Assembly (NCBI GenBank): GCA_934130405.1
Contig: CAKOXX010000003.1
Span: 1 to 64,000, forward strand
DNA: 64,000 bases
Source of the DNA: an uncultured Bacilli bacterium
GTDB taxonomy: Bacteria > Bacillota_I > Bacilli_A > RF39 > UBA660
Direction of reading: 5' to 3'
A program made the position numbers and the translations under genes. Position 1 is the stretch's first letter. Each line of letters starts with the position of its first letter. A model generated the notes under the pieces. It ran no database searches, had not been told where the DNA came from, and was given only the letters and a program-made list of their open reading frames with translations. Shown in pieces: positions 1 through 9,077 of the stretch.

Positions 1-76
1 CCATAATAAAATCTCTCCATTTCTTTTATTTTATCATGGAAAGATTTTCTATTTACACAAATTTATTTACAGACTC
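1..76 (-). mobile_element. Outer end of an insertion sequence, truncated by window edge
   Basis: Read on the minus strand, this segment starts with GAGTCTGTAAATA, continues with an AGAAAATC..TTTCCATG block and a GGAGAG ribosome site, and reaches an ATG at position 4 that opens a frame leaving the window. The same layout recurs at 50234-50316 (same first 13 bases, same block, similar ribosome site and ATG). Two unlinked copies with a shared outer boundary indicate a transposable element end followed by its transposase start. The layout resembles IS256/mutator-type elements, but the transposase is outside the window, so the family is a guess. Confidence 0.5.
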
Positions 77-133
77 ATGGAAATTGGCTAATAGATGAGT
101 TTTATTTACCAAATTAAAATTTCAAAAACTAAC

Positions 134-165
134 TAACAAAAAAATGCTACAATGTGGCATTTTTT
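134..165 (-). terminator. Rho-independent terminator of the CtpA protease gene
   Basis: On the minus strand AAAAAATGC and GCATTTTTTT form a hairpin with a 9-base loop and a run of T. It overlaps the stop codon of the gene ending at 164. Confidence 0.7.
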
Positions 166-1408
166 ATTTACTCGCTAACTCAATAGCTGCTTTTAGTTGT
201 GTATCATTATCCCCTGTCAATGTCTTTCCATCAGCTAGTTCTAGTTTAACCTCTTTTGTAGGAGTAACACCTTTTTCATTAATCCAAGTTCCTTTAGGTG
301 TTAACCATTTTTGAACAGTATATTTAATAGTATCACCATTGTTCAAATCACCAGTTTTTTGGACTGTTCCTTTTCCATAGGAGTTAACTCCTACTACTTC
401 TGCACCATATGTTTCTTTAAAGGCACTTGCTAATATCTCACTAGCCGAAGCACTATTTTCATTAATAATAACTGTTACTGGGTATTTGTAAGTAGCCTTA
501 CTACTAATTCCGTAGACTTTTTGTTTTTTATCTTTTGTTTGTAATTGATAAATAACATCCTTCTTAGTCATAAATAATGATAATATATCAGTAACTTGTG
601 TTAAGTAACCACCTGGATTATCACGAACATCAATAACTAATTTATCAATTTTTTGTTTTTCTAATGAAGTTAGTTCCTTCTTTACTTGTTTACCAATATT
701 ATTAGAAAACATTTCAATCTTTAAATAACCTATCTTTTTACCATTCTGTTCATATACTTTACTACTAGTATATGGCATATCAACTGTCGTTCTAGTTACT
801 TTTAATACTTTTTCTTGATTATCTCTAGTAATAGTTATCTCTACATCTTTACTTTTGGCATTTTTAATACTACTAACAACTTCTGATAAAGTCTTTCCTT
901 CTGTACTTTCACCATTTACTTTAGTAATATAATCCCCTACTTTAATACCAGCTTTTTTAGCAGGAGTATCATCAAAAACTTTAGTTACTTTAACTTTATT
1001 ATTATCACTAGTAACTTCAACACCAATTCCTTCATAGTTACCTTCTAAAGTTTGATTAAAGGTTGTACTATTAGTACCATCAAAATAAGTAGCATAAGGA
1101 TCATCTAAATAATTAATCATTCCTTTAATACCAGCATCTATTAATTCTTCTTTATTAACACTAGTATAATAGTTGTTAACAATATCATTATAAGTTGCAA
1201 CGAATTCTTTTAAATCACTGGGAACTGAACTACTACTTCCATCTTTTTTACTAAAACTTACAACATTTCCAATTAAGAATCCAAAGAGAATAGCTATTAT
1301 CATAATAATAACCATTTCAGGATAACTAAAACCTTCTTTTTGAATAGTTACTATTTCTTTTACATTATCTATATTTTCATCTTCAATTATTTCTTCTTTT
1401 TTCTTCAT
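164..1408 (-). CDS. ctpA: S41 family C-terminal processing peptidase (CtpA-like), membrane anchored
   Basis: This 414-aa protease is predicted to cleave proteins near their C-termini on the outer face of the membrane. A cytoplasmic acidic/lysine-rich head (1-30) is followed by one membrane segment (about 32-51), a helical linker, a PDZ domain (about 125-205) and the S41 catalytic domain. The motif NSASASEILA places the catalytic Ser at about residue 321, and GKGTVQ places the Lys at about 346, giving the expected Ser-Lys dyad. Length is normal for the family. The next upstream gene (1550-2041) is separated by its own terminator, so this gene is probably transcribed alone. The PDZ domain usually gates substrate access. 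Its substrate here is unknown. Confidence 0.92.
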   Translation of the reverse strand: MKKKEEIIEDENIDNVKEIVTIQKEGFSYPEMVIIMIIAILFGFLIGNVVSFSKKDGSSSSVPSDLKEFVATYNDIVNNYYTSVNKEELIDAGIKGMINYLDDPYATYFDGTNSTTFNQTLEGNYEGIGVEVTSDNNKVKVTKVFDDTPAKKAGIKVGDYITKVNGESTEGKTLSEVVSSIKNAKSKDVEITITRDNQEKVLKVTRTTVDMPYTSSKVYEQNGKKIGYLKIEMFSNNIGKQVKKELTSLEKQKIDKLVIDVRDNPGGYLTQVTDILSLFMTKKDVIYQLQTKDKKQKVYGISSKATYKYPVTVIINENSASASEILASAFKETYGAEVVGVNSYGKGTVQKTGDLNNGDTIKYTVQKWLTPKGTWINEKGVTPTKEVKLELADGKTLTGDNDTQLKAAIELASK

Positions 1409-1516
1409 TATTTCACCTACCGTCTATATCATTGTACCATAGATTTAGATACTCTCTAAATAAAAAATATACTAGATTATGATAAATTTTTACTTTTTCA
1501 ACTTTCTATGTAAAGA

Positions 1517-1549
1517 TTAAAAAAGCGTACAAGCTATTAAACTCATACG
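1517..1549 (-). terminator. Terminator after the thioredoxin-like gene
   Basis: On the minus strand CGTATGAG pairs with CTTGTACG (8 pairs, two of them G-T) around an 8-base loop and is followed by TTTTTT. It abuts the stop codon at 1550. Confidence 0.65.
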
Positions 1550-2041
1550 TTATTTTGTTAAATAATCTTTAATTTCATCTTGGTCAGTAAGAACATCTAC
1601 TACTTCTTTAGATTTAAAATGAATAAGAGTAGGATTTTTCACTTTTAAATTTTCAATACTACTAGTATCGATATCCCCATCTGTTTTGTACTTTTTGTTC
1701 ATACCATCACTTAAATCTACACTATATAATTTAATATCTTTTGTATCAGCTTGATAACTAGAAATAGTTGATGCTAATTCTGTATCAGTACTATCATAAT
1801 AAACTACATAATATTCTTCATTATCAACAGTAAATGATTCTCCAGCTAATATCTTATCATATTGAATAGTTGACTCAGTAACTTGTTCTTGCTTTCTTCT
1901 CTTAGTTACTTCTTTAGATAAAATTCTTGTTGTTAAAAAATACATAAAAAGTAATAGTAATAAACCACAGATAATTATGATAACAATTCTTTTTCCAGCA
2001 CCTTGCATTTCATTACTATTATTGTAATAACCTTTATTCAT
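1550..2041 (-). CDS. Membrane-anchored thioredoxin-fold-like protein lacking CxxC
   Basis: This is a 163-aa protein with one N-terminal membrane segment (about 18-40) and an outside C-terminal domain. The domain has the order expected of a thioredoxin fold: a strand EYYVVYYDSTD, a helix, a strand IKLYSVDLSD, a strand beginning at an NPTLIHF motif with the proline where thioredoxins carry the cis-Pro, a final hairpin and a helix. The CxxC redox site is absent, and no cysteine lies in the domain. The ATG is preceded by AAGGAGG. The gene lies 9 bases downstream of asnS. By family logic it would be a non-redox, bacteriocin-accessory-like thioredoxin relative. The fold assignment is my inference from the pattern, not from a search. 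Confidence 0.55.
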   Translation of the reverse strand: MNKGYYNNSNEMQGAGKRIVIIIICGLLLLLFMYFLTTRILSKEVTKRRKQEQVTESTIQYDKILAGESFTVDNEEYYVVYYDSTDTELASTISSYQADTKDIKLYSVDLSDGMNKKYKTDGDIDTSSIENLKVKNPTLIHFKSKEVVDVLTDQDEIKDYLTK

Positions 2042-2050
2042 AATACCTCC

Positions 2051-3427
2051 TTAAAATTCGCAGTTTCCTGGTGTTCTTGGGAATGGTATTACATCTCTTA
2101 TATTTTCCATTCCTGTTAGATAAATAAGTAGTCTTTCAAAGCCAAGACCAAATCCGGAATGTTTTACCCCACCATATTGACGAAGACGTAAATACCAGTC
2201 TAGTTCTTCTTCATCCATCTTTAATTCGTCCATTCTACTCTTTAAGACATCATATCTTTCTTCTCTTTGACTTCCTCCCATTAATTCACCTGCTTGTGGT
2301 ACTAAGAAGTCAACAGCTGCAACTGTTTCATTATCATCATTTAAGCGCATATAGAAAGCTTTTATATCTTTTGGCCAATCAGTTACAAATACAGGAGCTT
2401 TGAAATACTCTTCAGTTAAGTATTTTTCATGTTCCTTAGCTAAGTCTTCACCGTATTCTGGTTTATTCTCAAAGTCTTTACCACTTTCCTTAAGAATTGT
2501 AATTGCTTCTTTATGAGTAATTCTCTTTGGTTCAGCATTTAAGACAGTATTTAATCTTTCTAATAAACCAGGATGAACAAAGCTATCAAAGAACTTAAGT
2601 TCTGAATATGCATTTTCTATTACATATTTTATAATGTAACGAAGCATATCTTCCTCTACATCCATTAATCTATCTAATTCACAAAAAGCCATTTCTGGTT
2701 CAATCATCCAAAATTCAGATGCGTGTGTTTTAGTATTAGAGTTCTCTGCTCTAAATGTTGGTCCAAAAGTATAAATATTTTTAAATGCTAAAGCAAATAT
2801 TTCTCCTTGTAATTGACCAGATACAGTAAGAGCTGTTCTTTTACCAAAGAAGTCTTTGCTATAATCGATTTCTTTACCTTTTAAATTTTCAAAATCAAGA
2901 GTTGATACTTGGAACATTTCACCAGCTCCTTCACAATCACTTGCAGTAATTAATGGAGCATGTAAATAAACAAATCCTTTATCTTGAAAATATTTATGAA
3001 TTGCCATTGCAGCAACACTTCTTACTCTAAATACAGCTTGAAAAGTATTTGTTCTAGGACGTAAATATGCAATTTCTCTTAAAAATTCCATAGAATGTCT
3101 TTTAGGTTGTAAAGGATAATCTTCTGGACAATCTCCTTCAAGAGTAATTTTCTTTGCTTGAATTTCAAACTCTTGACCTGCTTTTGGACTTTCTACAACT
3201 AATCCTGTAACACTGATAGCACTACCTACTCTTAATTTTTGAATATCATCAAAATTAGCTAATGATTTATCATACACTATTTGAACAGATTCAAATACTG
3301 TTCCATCAAAAAATGTGATAAATCCAAATTCCTTTTGTTTACGATGATTTCTAATCCAACCATTTATAGTTACTTCTTTATTTAAGTATTTACTTATATC
3401 TTTATAAATATCACGAACATCTATCAT
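2051..3427 (-). CDS. asnS: Asparagine--tRNA ligase
   Basis: Class II aminoacyl-tRNA synthetase that attaches Asn to tRNA-Asn in the cytoplasm. The 458-aa protein has an N-terminal OB-fold anticodon-binding domain (about 1-105, containing TINGWIRNHRKQKEFGFI) and a class IIb catalytic domain. Motif 2 is seen at FRAEN (about 225), and motif 3 at GFGLGFERLL near the C-terminus. The ending RDVIPFPRTPGNCEF is typical of AsnRS rather than AspRS. The length is normal. I looked for a T-box leader in the 235 bases upstream (3428-3662) and saw no specifier/antiterminator pattern. The thioredoxin-like gene follows after 9 bases and may be cotranscribed. Confidence 0.96.
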   Translation of the reverse strand: MIDVRDIYKDISKYLNKEVTINGWIRNHRKQKEFGFITFFDGTVFESVQIVYDKSLANFDDIQKLRVGSAISVTGLVVESPKAGQEFEIQAKKITLEGDCPEDYPLQPKRHSMEFLREIAYLRPRTNTFQAVFRVRSVAAMAIHKYFQDKGFVYLHAPLITASDCEGAGEMFQVSTLDFENLKGKEIDYSKDFFGKRTALTVSGQLQGEIFALAFKNIYTFGPTFRAENSNTKTHASEFWMIEPEMAFCELDRLMDVEEDMLRYIIKYVIENAYSELKFFDSFVHPGLLERLNTVLNAEPKRITHKEAITILKESGKDFENKPEYGEDLAKEHEKYLTEEYFKAPVFVTDWPKDIKAFYMRLNDDNETVAAVDFLVPQAGELMGGSQREERYDVLKSRMDELKMDEEELDWYLRLRQYGGVKHSGFGLGFERLLIYLTGMENIRDVIPFPRTPGNCEF

Positions 3428-3642
3428 CTCGATGCCTCCTCTTCTTTTAATATTATAGAGAAAATTTGTACCAACGTCAATTATTTCAAAGAAAAAGAAG
3501 TAACTGGAGTTAACTAATATAAAGAATTTTAATTTATTACTGACTAGTGTATTTTTTTATGACTTTTAGCAGTTTATTACAGTACACTGTAATTTTTTAC
3601 TATTTTTAGAAATTTATTACGATATAACAGAATATTTCTGTA

Positions 3643-3667
3643 CAAAAAAATAGTCACATTGACTATT
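3643..3667 (-). terminator. Terminator of the LolA-like lipoprotein gene
   Basis: On the minus strand AATAGTCA and TGACTATT form a perfect 8-bp stem with a 3-base loop, followed by TTTTTG. It overlaps the stop codon at 3663. Confidence 0.8.
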
Positions 3668-4673
3668 TCATTGTTGGTAACACATTTATTGAAGATGCTA
3701 TCTCTACTAACTCTTCTTGATTCATTACATCACTTACTAAGTAATACTCCATATTACCACTACTCCAAGTAAGTGAATTATCAGATAGAGCTCCAATTGT
3801 ATCCATAAACATATATGGTTCTCCAATAGTTGGAATAATAGTTAATTCATCTTCCTGTTTAGCAGTTTCTTCTACTAATAAAAATGGTTTCTCGCCTTCA
3901 AAAGTAAGAATTACTCTTTCTCCACCAGTTTTAGTTAGTTTTTCCTCACTTTTTAGTTTTGTTCCTTCTGGTACTACTAGTGGATAAATAATATCATCAA
4001 TACTACTAGTTTGTTTAGTATCTTTTGTATCAGTATCTTCAAAAGTACTCATAATATCTTCAATTTCAAAATAGTTCTTTCCAAACTTTGGACTCTTATC
4101 AATACTTTTTACATTTAAAGTGATTTTTGGAATATCATTATCATTAAGTACTTCTACTTTTTTTACTGTTAATTTATTATCTACTGTTACTTTTTGCTTT
4201 ATTAAATTTCTATTATTTGGATAATTTACTGTACTAGTAAAAATATAATTATTCTTATCTTTTTCCATAGTAGCTTTATTATCATTTTCTATATCTTGAA
4301 TAATTGATTGTAACAAATAGACCTGTGAATTATTATAAGGCCAGTCGCTTTGGAACTTGAAACTTTTCTTTAAACTAGGTGTTAGAACATAAACTCCCTC
4401 ATCATTTTTTAAAATTATTTGTTCATGATCATTAGCTGTATTTTTCAAACTTATTCTGTAATAATCACCTTTTTTATATGCTGATGTTACTTGATAATTA
4501 TAAGTATCGTCATTATTAACTACTTCTAACTTTCCTGTTAAAATATATCCTTTACTGTTATTTATATCTTTAGACATATTTTTTAAAACATTTTGCTCAC
4601 TATTTTTAGAACAACCAGTGACAACTAAAAGAGAAAGTAGTAATAAAAGACTAATCTTTTTCAATATATTCAC
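3663..4673 (-). CDS. LolA-like lipoprotein (YdcC/GerS type)
   Basis: This 336-aa protein has a lipoprotein signal: a lysine head, a leucine-rich core and the lipobox LLVVTGC with Cys at about 21. The mature part begins with a helix (NVLKNMSKDINNSKGY) and then alternating strands with YKKGDYYRISLKN, as in the LolA-like half-barrel of Gram-positive YdcC/GerS-type lipoproteins. It should sit on the outer leaflet of the membrane. The substrate is unknown, and some relatives act in sporulation or germination. It is a single-gene unit with its own terminator. It runs divergently from the DUF378 gene. Confidence 0.7.
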   Translation of the reverse strand: MNILKKISLLLLLSLLVVTGCSKNSEQNVLKNMSKDINNSKGYILTGKLEVVNNDDTYNYQVTSAYKKGDYYRISLKNTANDHEQIILKNDEGVYVLTPSLKKSFKFQSDWPYNNSQVYLLQSIIQDIENDNKATMEKDKNNYIFTSTVNYPNNRNLIKQKVTVDNKLTVKKVEVLNDNDIPKITLNVKSIDKSPKFGKNYFEIEDIMSTFEDTDTKDTKQTSSIDDIIYPLVVPEGTKLKSEEKLTKTGGERVILTFEGEKPFLLVEETAKQEDELTIIPTIGEPYMFMDTIGALSDNSLTWSSGNMEYYLVSDVMNQEELVEIASSINVLPTMK

Positions 4674-4763
4674 CTCATTTATGTTTTCATTTCATTATAT
4701 TAAAAATTTTTCTTAAATATTCACGAATAATTTTAAAAAAAATTACAAAGACTAAAAAAGAAA

Positions 4764-4770
4764 AAGGAGG
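4764..4770 (+). promoter_or_regulatory. Strong ribosome-binding site for the DUF378 gene
   Basis: AAGGAGG lies 5 bases before the ATG at 4776, which supports this short plus-strand ORF as a real gene. Confidence 0.85.
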
Positions 4771-4775
4771 AATTT

Positions 4776-4970
4776 ATGGATACATTAAAAAAAGTATGTT
4801 TAGTATTAATTATAATTGGAGCGATTAACTGGGCTTTTGTTGGATTATTCAATATCGACTTAGTTGCTTCTTTATTTGGAGGCTCTGATAATATTATTGC
4901 TAAAATTATTTATATTATTATAGGTATTGCTGGTTTAATTGATATCAGTTATTTATTTGACCACGACTAA
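4776..4970 (+). CDS. DUF378 family small membrane protein (YuzA-like)
   Basis: This 64-aa protein has two membrane helices (about 5-28 and 39-60). The motif GAINWAFVGLFNIDLVASLF is typical of DUF378 proteins such as B. subtilis YuzA, whose function is unknown. Length matches the family. It is one of only two plus-strand protein genes in the window, sits between two minus-strand units and has a strong ribosome site. It ends at a bidirectional terminator shared with cdaR. Confidence 0.88.
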   Translation: MDTLKKVCLVLIIIGAINWAFVGLFNIDLVASLFGGSDNIIAKIIYIIIGIAGLIDISYLFDHD

Positions 4971-4994
4971 AAAAAGAGCTTTCGCTCTTCTTTT
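4971..4994. terminator. Bidirectional terminator between the DUF378 gene and cdaR
   Basis: AAGAGC (4974-4979) pairs with GCTCTT (4984-4989) around a TTTC loop. T-runs lie on both sides (TCTTTT on plus, TTTTTTT on minus), so it can stop transcription of both convergent genes. Confidence 0.8.
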
Positions 4995-6351
4995 ACTTTG
5001 CAGTAATTTTAACTTTGACTTTCTTAACTTTTGGTGTGTAAGTAAGTTTTACATCATCACCTGTTACTTTAACTTCAACTTCATGTTCACCAACGCCTAA
5101 ATCTTTTAAGTCTACATAAGCTTTAATAATTGATTGATCAATATTATCAATTATTGACTTACTACCTTTAACTACTACTGTTACTTTACTATCTGCTTCA
5201 CTGGAAGCCTGTACTTTATACTTAGATGTATCTAAGTTTTCAGTAGCAATTGATATATCTTGGAATTCTTTAACAGTTGAATCATCAATTACCACTTTAA
5301 CAGTTACCGTCTTAGTACTGATATCAGTAACTCCTGTTGGTTTCTTAAGTGTTACTGTATAATCTTTACTCTTTTCAAGTCCCGTTACATCTACTTCTAC
5401 TGGTAAAGAACTAATATTTGCCAATGCTTCTTCACTACCATAAACTGTTACATTAGTAACACTTGTACTTAAAGACTTAATTGCTTTACCGAAAGCTAAA
5501 TCTCCTTTTGGTACTATCTTTAGTGGTACTTCTTTACTTGGTGAAGTAATAACTACTTTAGCTGTTACAGTCTTAGGTACAATTTCTACATCTACAACTT
5601 TACCGTTTGTATCATATGCAACTAATTGAACATTCTTAAGTGTCATTTCTCCAGGTTCTGGGTTAACAAAGTCATCTACATCTACTAAAGCTTTTACTGT
5701 AGCAACTTTCTTAAGTTTTTGCTCTGCACCTTTGATAATAACTTCGCTACGATCTAGTTCTACTTTATCAATATTTAACTTACTATCTAAATTATCTTTA
5801 TGTAAGATATCATAAGTTAATGTTCTAGTAGCACTTACTTTTTCGTAGATTGTTACAGTTACAGTTGATGGATCTAATCTATAATCTAATGATTTAAGTC
5901 TTTGACTATATTTTAGTGTAACTTTATGTTGACCTGGTTTTAAACCTGTAAGGTCTACTGTTACTCCTTCACTTGGTGATTGCTTTGCTAGGAAGATATG
6001 TCTTTTTTGTCCTACCAATGTTATGTCAACTGTTTTTGGTAGTCCTTCAACTACATAAGCTTCTTCATTATAAGTAGCTGTTACTGGTTGATCATAAAGT
6101 ATTTCAGCATACTGATCAATAGTAGCACTACTTTCACCATCTATTATGAAAAAGATACACAGTGCTACTAATAAACTAATAACTATAAGTGTTTGTTTTC
6201 TTCCTAAAAATCTTTCTATACTTTTAGCATTTTTCTTTGAAAAATCAGTAACTTTTAAAATCAATTTTGTTATGGGAGTAATTAAAATACGGTCAAAGAA
6301 AGCTCCAATATGGGAAAATAATTTTCCTATTCCTCTAAATATCTTCTTCAT
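4993..6351 (-). CDS. cdaR: YbbR-domain regulator of diadenylate cyclase (CdaR)
   Basis: CdaR is the membrane-anchored partner that modulates the c-di-AMP synthase CdaA. The 452-aa protein has a short cytoplasmic head, one membrane segment (about 53-71) and an extracellular region made of about four YbbR repeats. Each repeat ends in a run such as TVTVKVVIDDSTVKEF or VEVKVTGDD. It overlaps the 3' end of cdaA by 17 bases, so the two are translated as one unit. In many Firmicutes glmM follows cdaR. Here the operon ends at the shared terminator (4971-4994), with no glmM next to it. Confidence 0.93.
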   Translation of the reverse strand: MKKIFRGIGKLFSHIGAFFDRILITPITKLILKVTDFSKKNAKSIERFLGRKQTLIVISLLVALCIFFIIDGESSATIDQYAEILYDQPVTATYNEEAYVVEGLPKTVDITLVGQKRHIFLAKQSPSEGVTVDLTGLKPGQHKVTLKYSQRLKSLDYRLDPSTVTVTIYEKVSATRTLTYDILHKDNLDSKLNIDKVELDRSEVIIKGAEQKLKKVATVKALVDVDDFVNPEPGEMTLKNVQLVAYDTNGKVVDVEIVPKTVTAKVVITSPSKEVPLKIVPKGDLAFGKAIKSLSTSVTNVTVYGSEEALANISSLPVEVDVTGLEKSKDYTVTLKKPTGVTDISTKTVTVKVVIDDSTVKEFQDISIATENLDTSKYKVQASSEADSKVTVVVKGSKSIIDNIDQSIIKAYVDLKDLGVGEHEVEVKVTGDDVKLTYTPKVKKVKVKITAK

Positions 6352-7168
6352 ATAACTCTTCCTCTTCTAATTCTTCCTGATCATAAGTACTATTTGTTTT
6401 TGGTTTTAATTCATCTATTAACATCATTCTAACATCATCTAATGATAAGTTATAATAAAGTTCTCCCTTAATAGCTACTGATAAACGACCGGTTTCTTCT
6501 GACACAACCAAACAAATAGCATCTGTTTCTTCTGCTAGTCCTAAAGCAGCTCTATGTCTTGTTCCAACATGTTTATTTATTTTTGTACTACTACTAGTTG
6601 GAAATACTGCTCCAGCACAAGTTATACGATCTCCTTGAATAATAACTCCTCCATCATGAAGTGGGTTACCTTCATAGAATATTGCCCCTAATAGGTCACT
6701 TGTTAAATCTGCATAAACTTTTTTAGCTTTATCAATGTAATTACCTAAACTTACATCACGTTCTATTACCATTAAGGCACCGATACGATTTTTTCTTAAG
6801 TAATCCATTGCTTGAATTATTTCGTAGACTAAGTGTTCTCTTTCATCTACAGTTAAAGTTTTATGTCTTCCTAAAAGTTGACTTCTTCCTAATTGTTCTA
6901 GAATATTACGTATTTCTGGTTGGAAGATAACGATAAGTGCTAGGGGTCCATACATAATTATATATTCAAGTAGAACACCTACTGTAGTAAAACCACAGAT
7001 ATCACTTATTACTTTCAAAAATACGATAATAACGACACCTTTAAATAAAAGTGTCAATTTTACACTATTTCTAATGCTTTTTAATAATATATATACCATT
7101 AACCAAACTATTGAAATATCAATAATTTTTTTAATTATTGTAATTACTGTCGTTGCTGTAATAACCAT
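6335..7168 (-). CDS. cdaA: Diadenylate cyclase CdaA
   Basis: Membrane-bound enzyme that condenses two ATP into cyclic di-AMP, a regulator of osmolyte and potassium balance. The 277-aa protein has three N-terminal membrane helices (about 8-28, 42-60, 62-85) and a DAC domain (about 100-245). The first catalytic motif reads LHDGG at about 170-174 where most homologues have DGA. The second motif, GTRHR, is at about 202-206. The ATG is preceded by AAGGAGG. The tail is unusually acidic (EELEEEELYEEDI). It is cotranscribed with cdaR. Confidence 0.95.
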   Translation of the reverse strand: MVITATTVITIIKKIIDISIVWLMVYILLKSIRNSVKLTLLFKGVVIIVFLKVISDICGFTTVGVLLEYIIMYGPLALIVIFQPEIRNILEQLGRSQLLGRHKTLTVDEREHLVYEIIQAMDYLRKNRIGALMVIERDVSLGNYIDKAKKVYADLTSDLLGAIFYEGNPLHDGGVIIQGDRITCAGAVFPTSSSTKINKHVGTRHRAALGLAEETDAICLVVSEETGRLSVAIKGELYYNLSLDDVRMMLIDELKPKTNSTYDQEELEEEELYEEDI

Positions 7169-7223
7169 ATCTTTCCTCCTTACTTCTTATTAGTATACTA
7201 TATTTTTATTAATTTGTAATCTC

Positions 7224-7820
7224 TTAATTAGCTTGTTCTTTCACTGGTTGTACTGTAGTATTATTTTCAACTATAACTTGTGGTATAGGATTTATCTTTA
7301 CTGCTTCTACTGGTTTTTGAGTTGGTACTACTTGTGGCTGAACTGGTTGTTCTATTACCACTTCTTTAACTACTGGTTGAATTGGAGGAAGTGGTTCTTT
7401 TACTGGTGTTACATTTTGAGATGCTTGTTGTACCTGAACTGTATTAGTTATTGGTTTAACTTCTTGAACAGGTGTTACAACTGGCTCTACGGGAACAGTT
7501 TTTATTTCTTCGACTGGTGTTGGTACTACTTGTGGTTGAACTGGTTGTTCTACTGCTACCGACTGAGCTACAGGAACTTCATTAACTTGAGTTGCTCCGG
7601 CACTAACGACAGGAATTGGCGCGGTCGCCTCAACTGATTTAACCACTTCACCAGGACCAGCCACTTCGGCATATTTCTCTTTTTGTTTCTTTTCTTTGAT
7701 TTTATTTTCTGCTAAATAACCAATACAAGCAAATATTAAAATGATTGCAATTATTACTACGATAACATAAACAGGACCACTAAGTGTGTCCCTAAAAAAA
7801 TGTACAAAAACTTCCATCAT
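7224..7820 (-). CDS. Single-pass membrane protein with Pro/Val/Gln-rich repeat tail
   Basis: Unrecognised 198-aa protein. One membrane helix (about 17-38) is followed by a short charged stretch (ENKIKEKKQKEKYAE) and a 140-residue low-complexity tail rich in P, V, Q, E and T. The tail contains the exact repeat EQPVQPQVVPT twice (near residues 93 and 159) and several PV-E/PVQ units. Such tails are usually extended spacers or wall-spanning stalks, and the lysine cluster after the helix suggests the tail could instead be cytoplasmic. It lies 55 bases upstream of cdaA in the same direction. Confidence 0.6.
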   Translation of the reverse strand: MMEVFVHFFRDTLSGPVYVIVVIIAIILIFACIGYLAENKIKEKKQKEKYAEVAGPGEVVKSVEATAPIPVVSAGATQVNEVPVAQSVAVEQPVQPQVVPTPVEEIKTVPVEPVVTPVQEVKPITNTVQVQQASQNVTPVKEPLPPIQPVVKEVVIEQPVQPQVVPTQKPVEAVKINPIPQVIVENNTTVQPVKEQAN

Positions 7821-7945
7821 TCACCCTCTATTCTTATCTTTATAATAACATTATGAGCTTTCTTTTTCAAGAATTGTTTTAACTTATATCAATCAAATGT
7901 CAATTATAAATAATTTAATTAGAAATAATATAATCTAAAAGATTT

Positions 7946-7988
7946 CAATAAAAAATGAGTGAAATAATATATCAATTTTATCACTCAT
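7946..7988 (-). terminator. Terminator after the 310-aa unknown gene
   Basis: On the minus strand ATGAGTGA pairs with TCACTCAT, with further A-T pairing inward and TTTTTT after it. It lies about 50 bases beyond the stop codon at 8039. Confidence 0.7.
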
Positions 7989-8038
7989 AGTTATAAAAAT
8001 AAGAACAAATAGGTTATAATTGTCAGTAAATTGTTTAA

Positions 8039-8971
8039 TTATATAGAACGACCTTTTGTCTCACCATTATTCCATGGTTTATCAGAATAATAAGAAAAAC
8101 TTTCTCTATCTTTTACCCATTTTTGTAATCCTTCTTGAATTTTTGGATTCTCTTCTTTTTGAATTAAACTGTTTATTTCACTTGAGGATTCAGGTAGAAT
8201 TGAAACAGTCTCAGAATAACTTGGATAAAATGGAATCATATCCTTTATATTTTCAGTACTACTATTAATAGGACAACAAGTATCAAGTACGTCTTGACTT
8301 CCATCTTCCCTATTATATATACAATTGACTTTTACTGTATCTATATTTATTCGACGTTGGGTTTGCTTATTGTCAAAATCGACCCAATCCAAACCAGCTA
8401 CATCTGTTATAGCTAACATTGAACTAGGGTTACAATGTTCAATATTTCCAGTAATTTCATTATAACCATTCATACTTTCTCGTAACCAAACAACACCAGA
8501 ATTATCATAGGTGGTAGACATAATGTGCCAAAAATTATCACAAGAATCTTGTTTTTCTCTAGAAGTTTTAGCTGTTGCTCCCTTATTTTCCCATTTTATA
8601 CCATTTTCATTAATTGATATCTCATCTATATCAACAAACCTTTTTTCTTTTTCCACTGCTACTTGTTGAACGGTAATTCTATCTAAATTTGCTCTAATTA
8701 TAGATTCAAAAACAACATCACTACTTCGATAAGATAAAGAAATTTTATTCTCATCTGTAGTCACATAAAATTTTTGATTTTCATCGGTTCCTTGTTCTAG
8801 TTTAGAACCTAGTTTTTGTAAAATATCATCAAATGATGGATTTTCTATAAACTTTTGACTAATTCCTAACGATTTCACTTGTTCCATCACTCTTGGTCCA
8901 ACACTTTTAACAGAATTAGAACTTAATGGATTAAAGTTGCTTTCATATTTTGGTGTGTAGTATTCTTCCAT
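8039..8971 (-). CDS. Unknown soluble protein
   Basis: I do not recognise this 310-aa protein. It has no signal peptide or membrane helix. It is rich in Ser, Asn and Asp, with several short strands and two cysteine-containing stretches (DTCCPINSS, EHCNPSSM). I start it at the ATG at 8971 because AAAGGAG lies 9 bases upstream. A longer frame reaching 9019 lacks this signal and would add 16 residues. It is a single gene with its own terminator. The upstream gene is about 100 bases away. Confidence 0.6.
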   Translation of the reverse strand: MEEYYTPKYESNFNPLSSNSVKSVGPRVMEQVKSLGISQKFIENPSFDDILQKLGSKLEQGTDENQKFYVTTDENKISLSYRSSDVVFESIIRANLDRITVQQVAVEKEKRFVDIDEISINENGIKWENKGATAKTSREKQDSCDNFWHIMSTTYDNSGVVWLRESMNGYNEITGNIEHCNPSSMLAITDVAGLDWVDFDNKQTQRRINIDTVKVNCIYNREDGSQDVLDTCCPINSSTENIKDMIPFYPSYSETVSILPESSSEINSLIQKEENPKIQEGLQKWVKDRESFSYYSDKPWNNGETKGRSI

Positions 8972-9077
8972 ATAATATTTCTCCTTTCGAATAAGAATAA
9001 CTCTACTTAGAGTATACAATTATTAAATAATATAATCAATCGCAAATAGTAGTTTGCCGTAAAAAGATGTAAACTAA

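Noticed and set aside
3428..3662. T-box leader upstream of asnS
   Set aside because: No AGGGTGGNACCGCG-type T-box sequence or specifier hairpin could be found in these 235 bases.
7233..7637. Plus-strand open frame of 134 codons, W/Y/N rich
   Set aside because: It is the antisense shadow of the Pro/Val/Gln repeat tail of the gene at 7224-7820.
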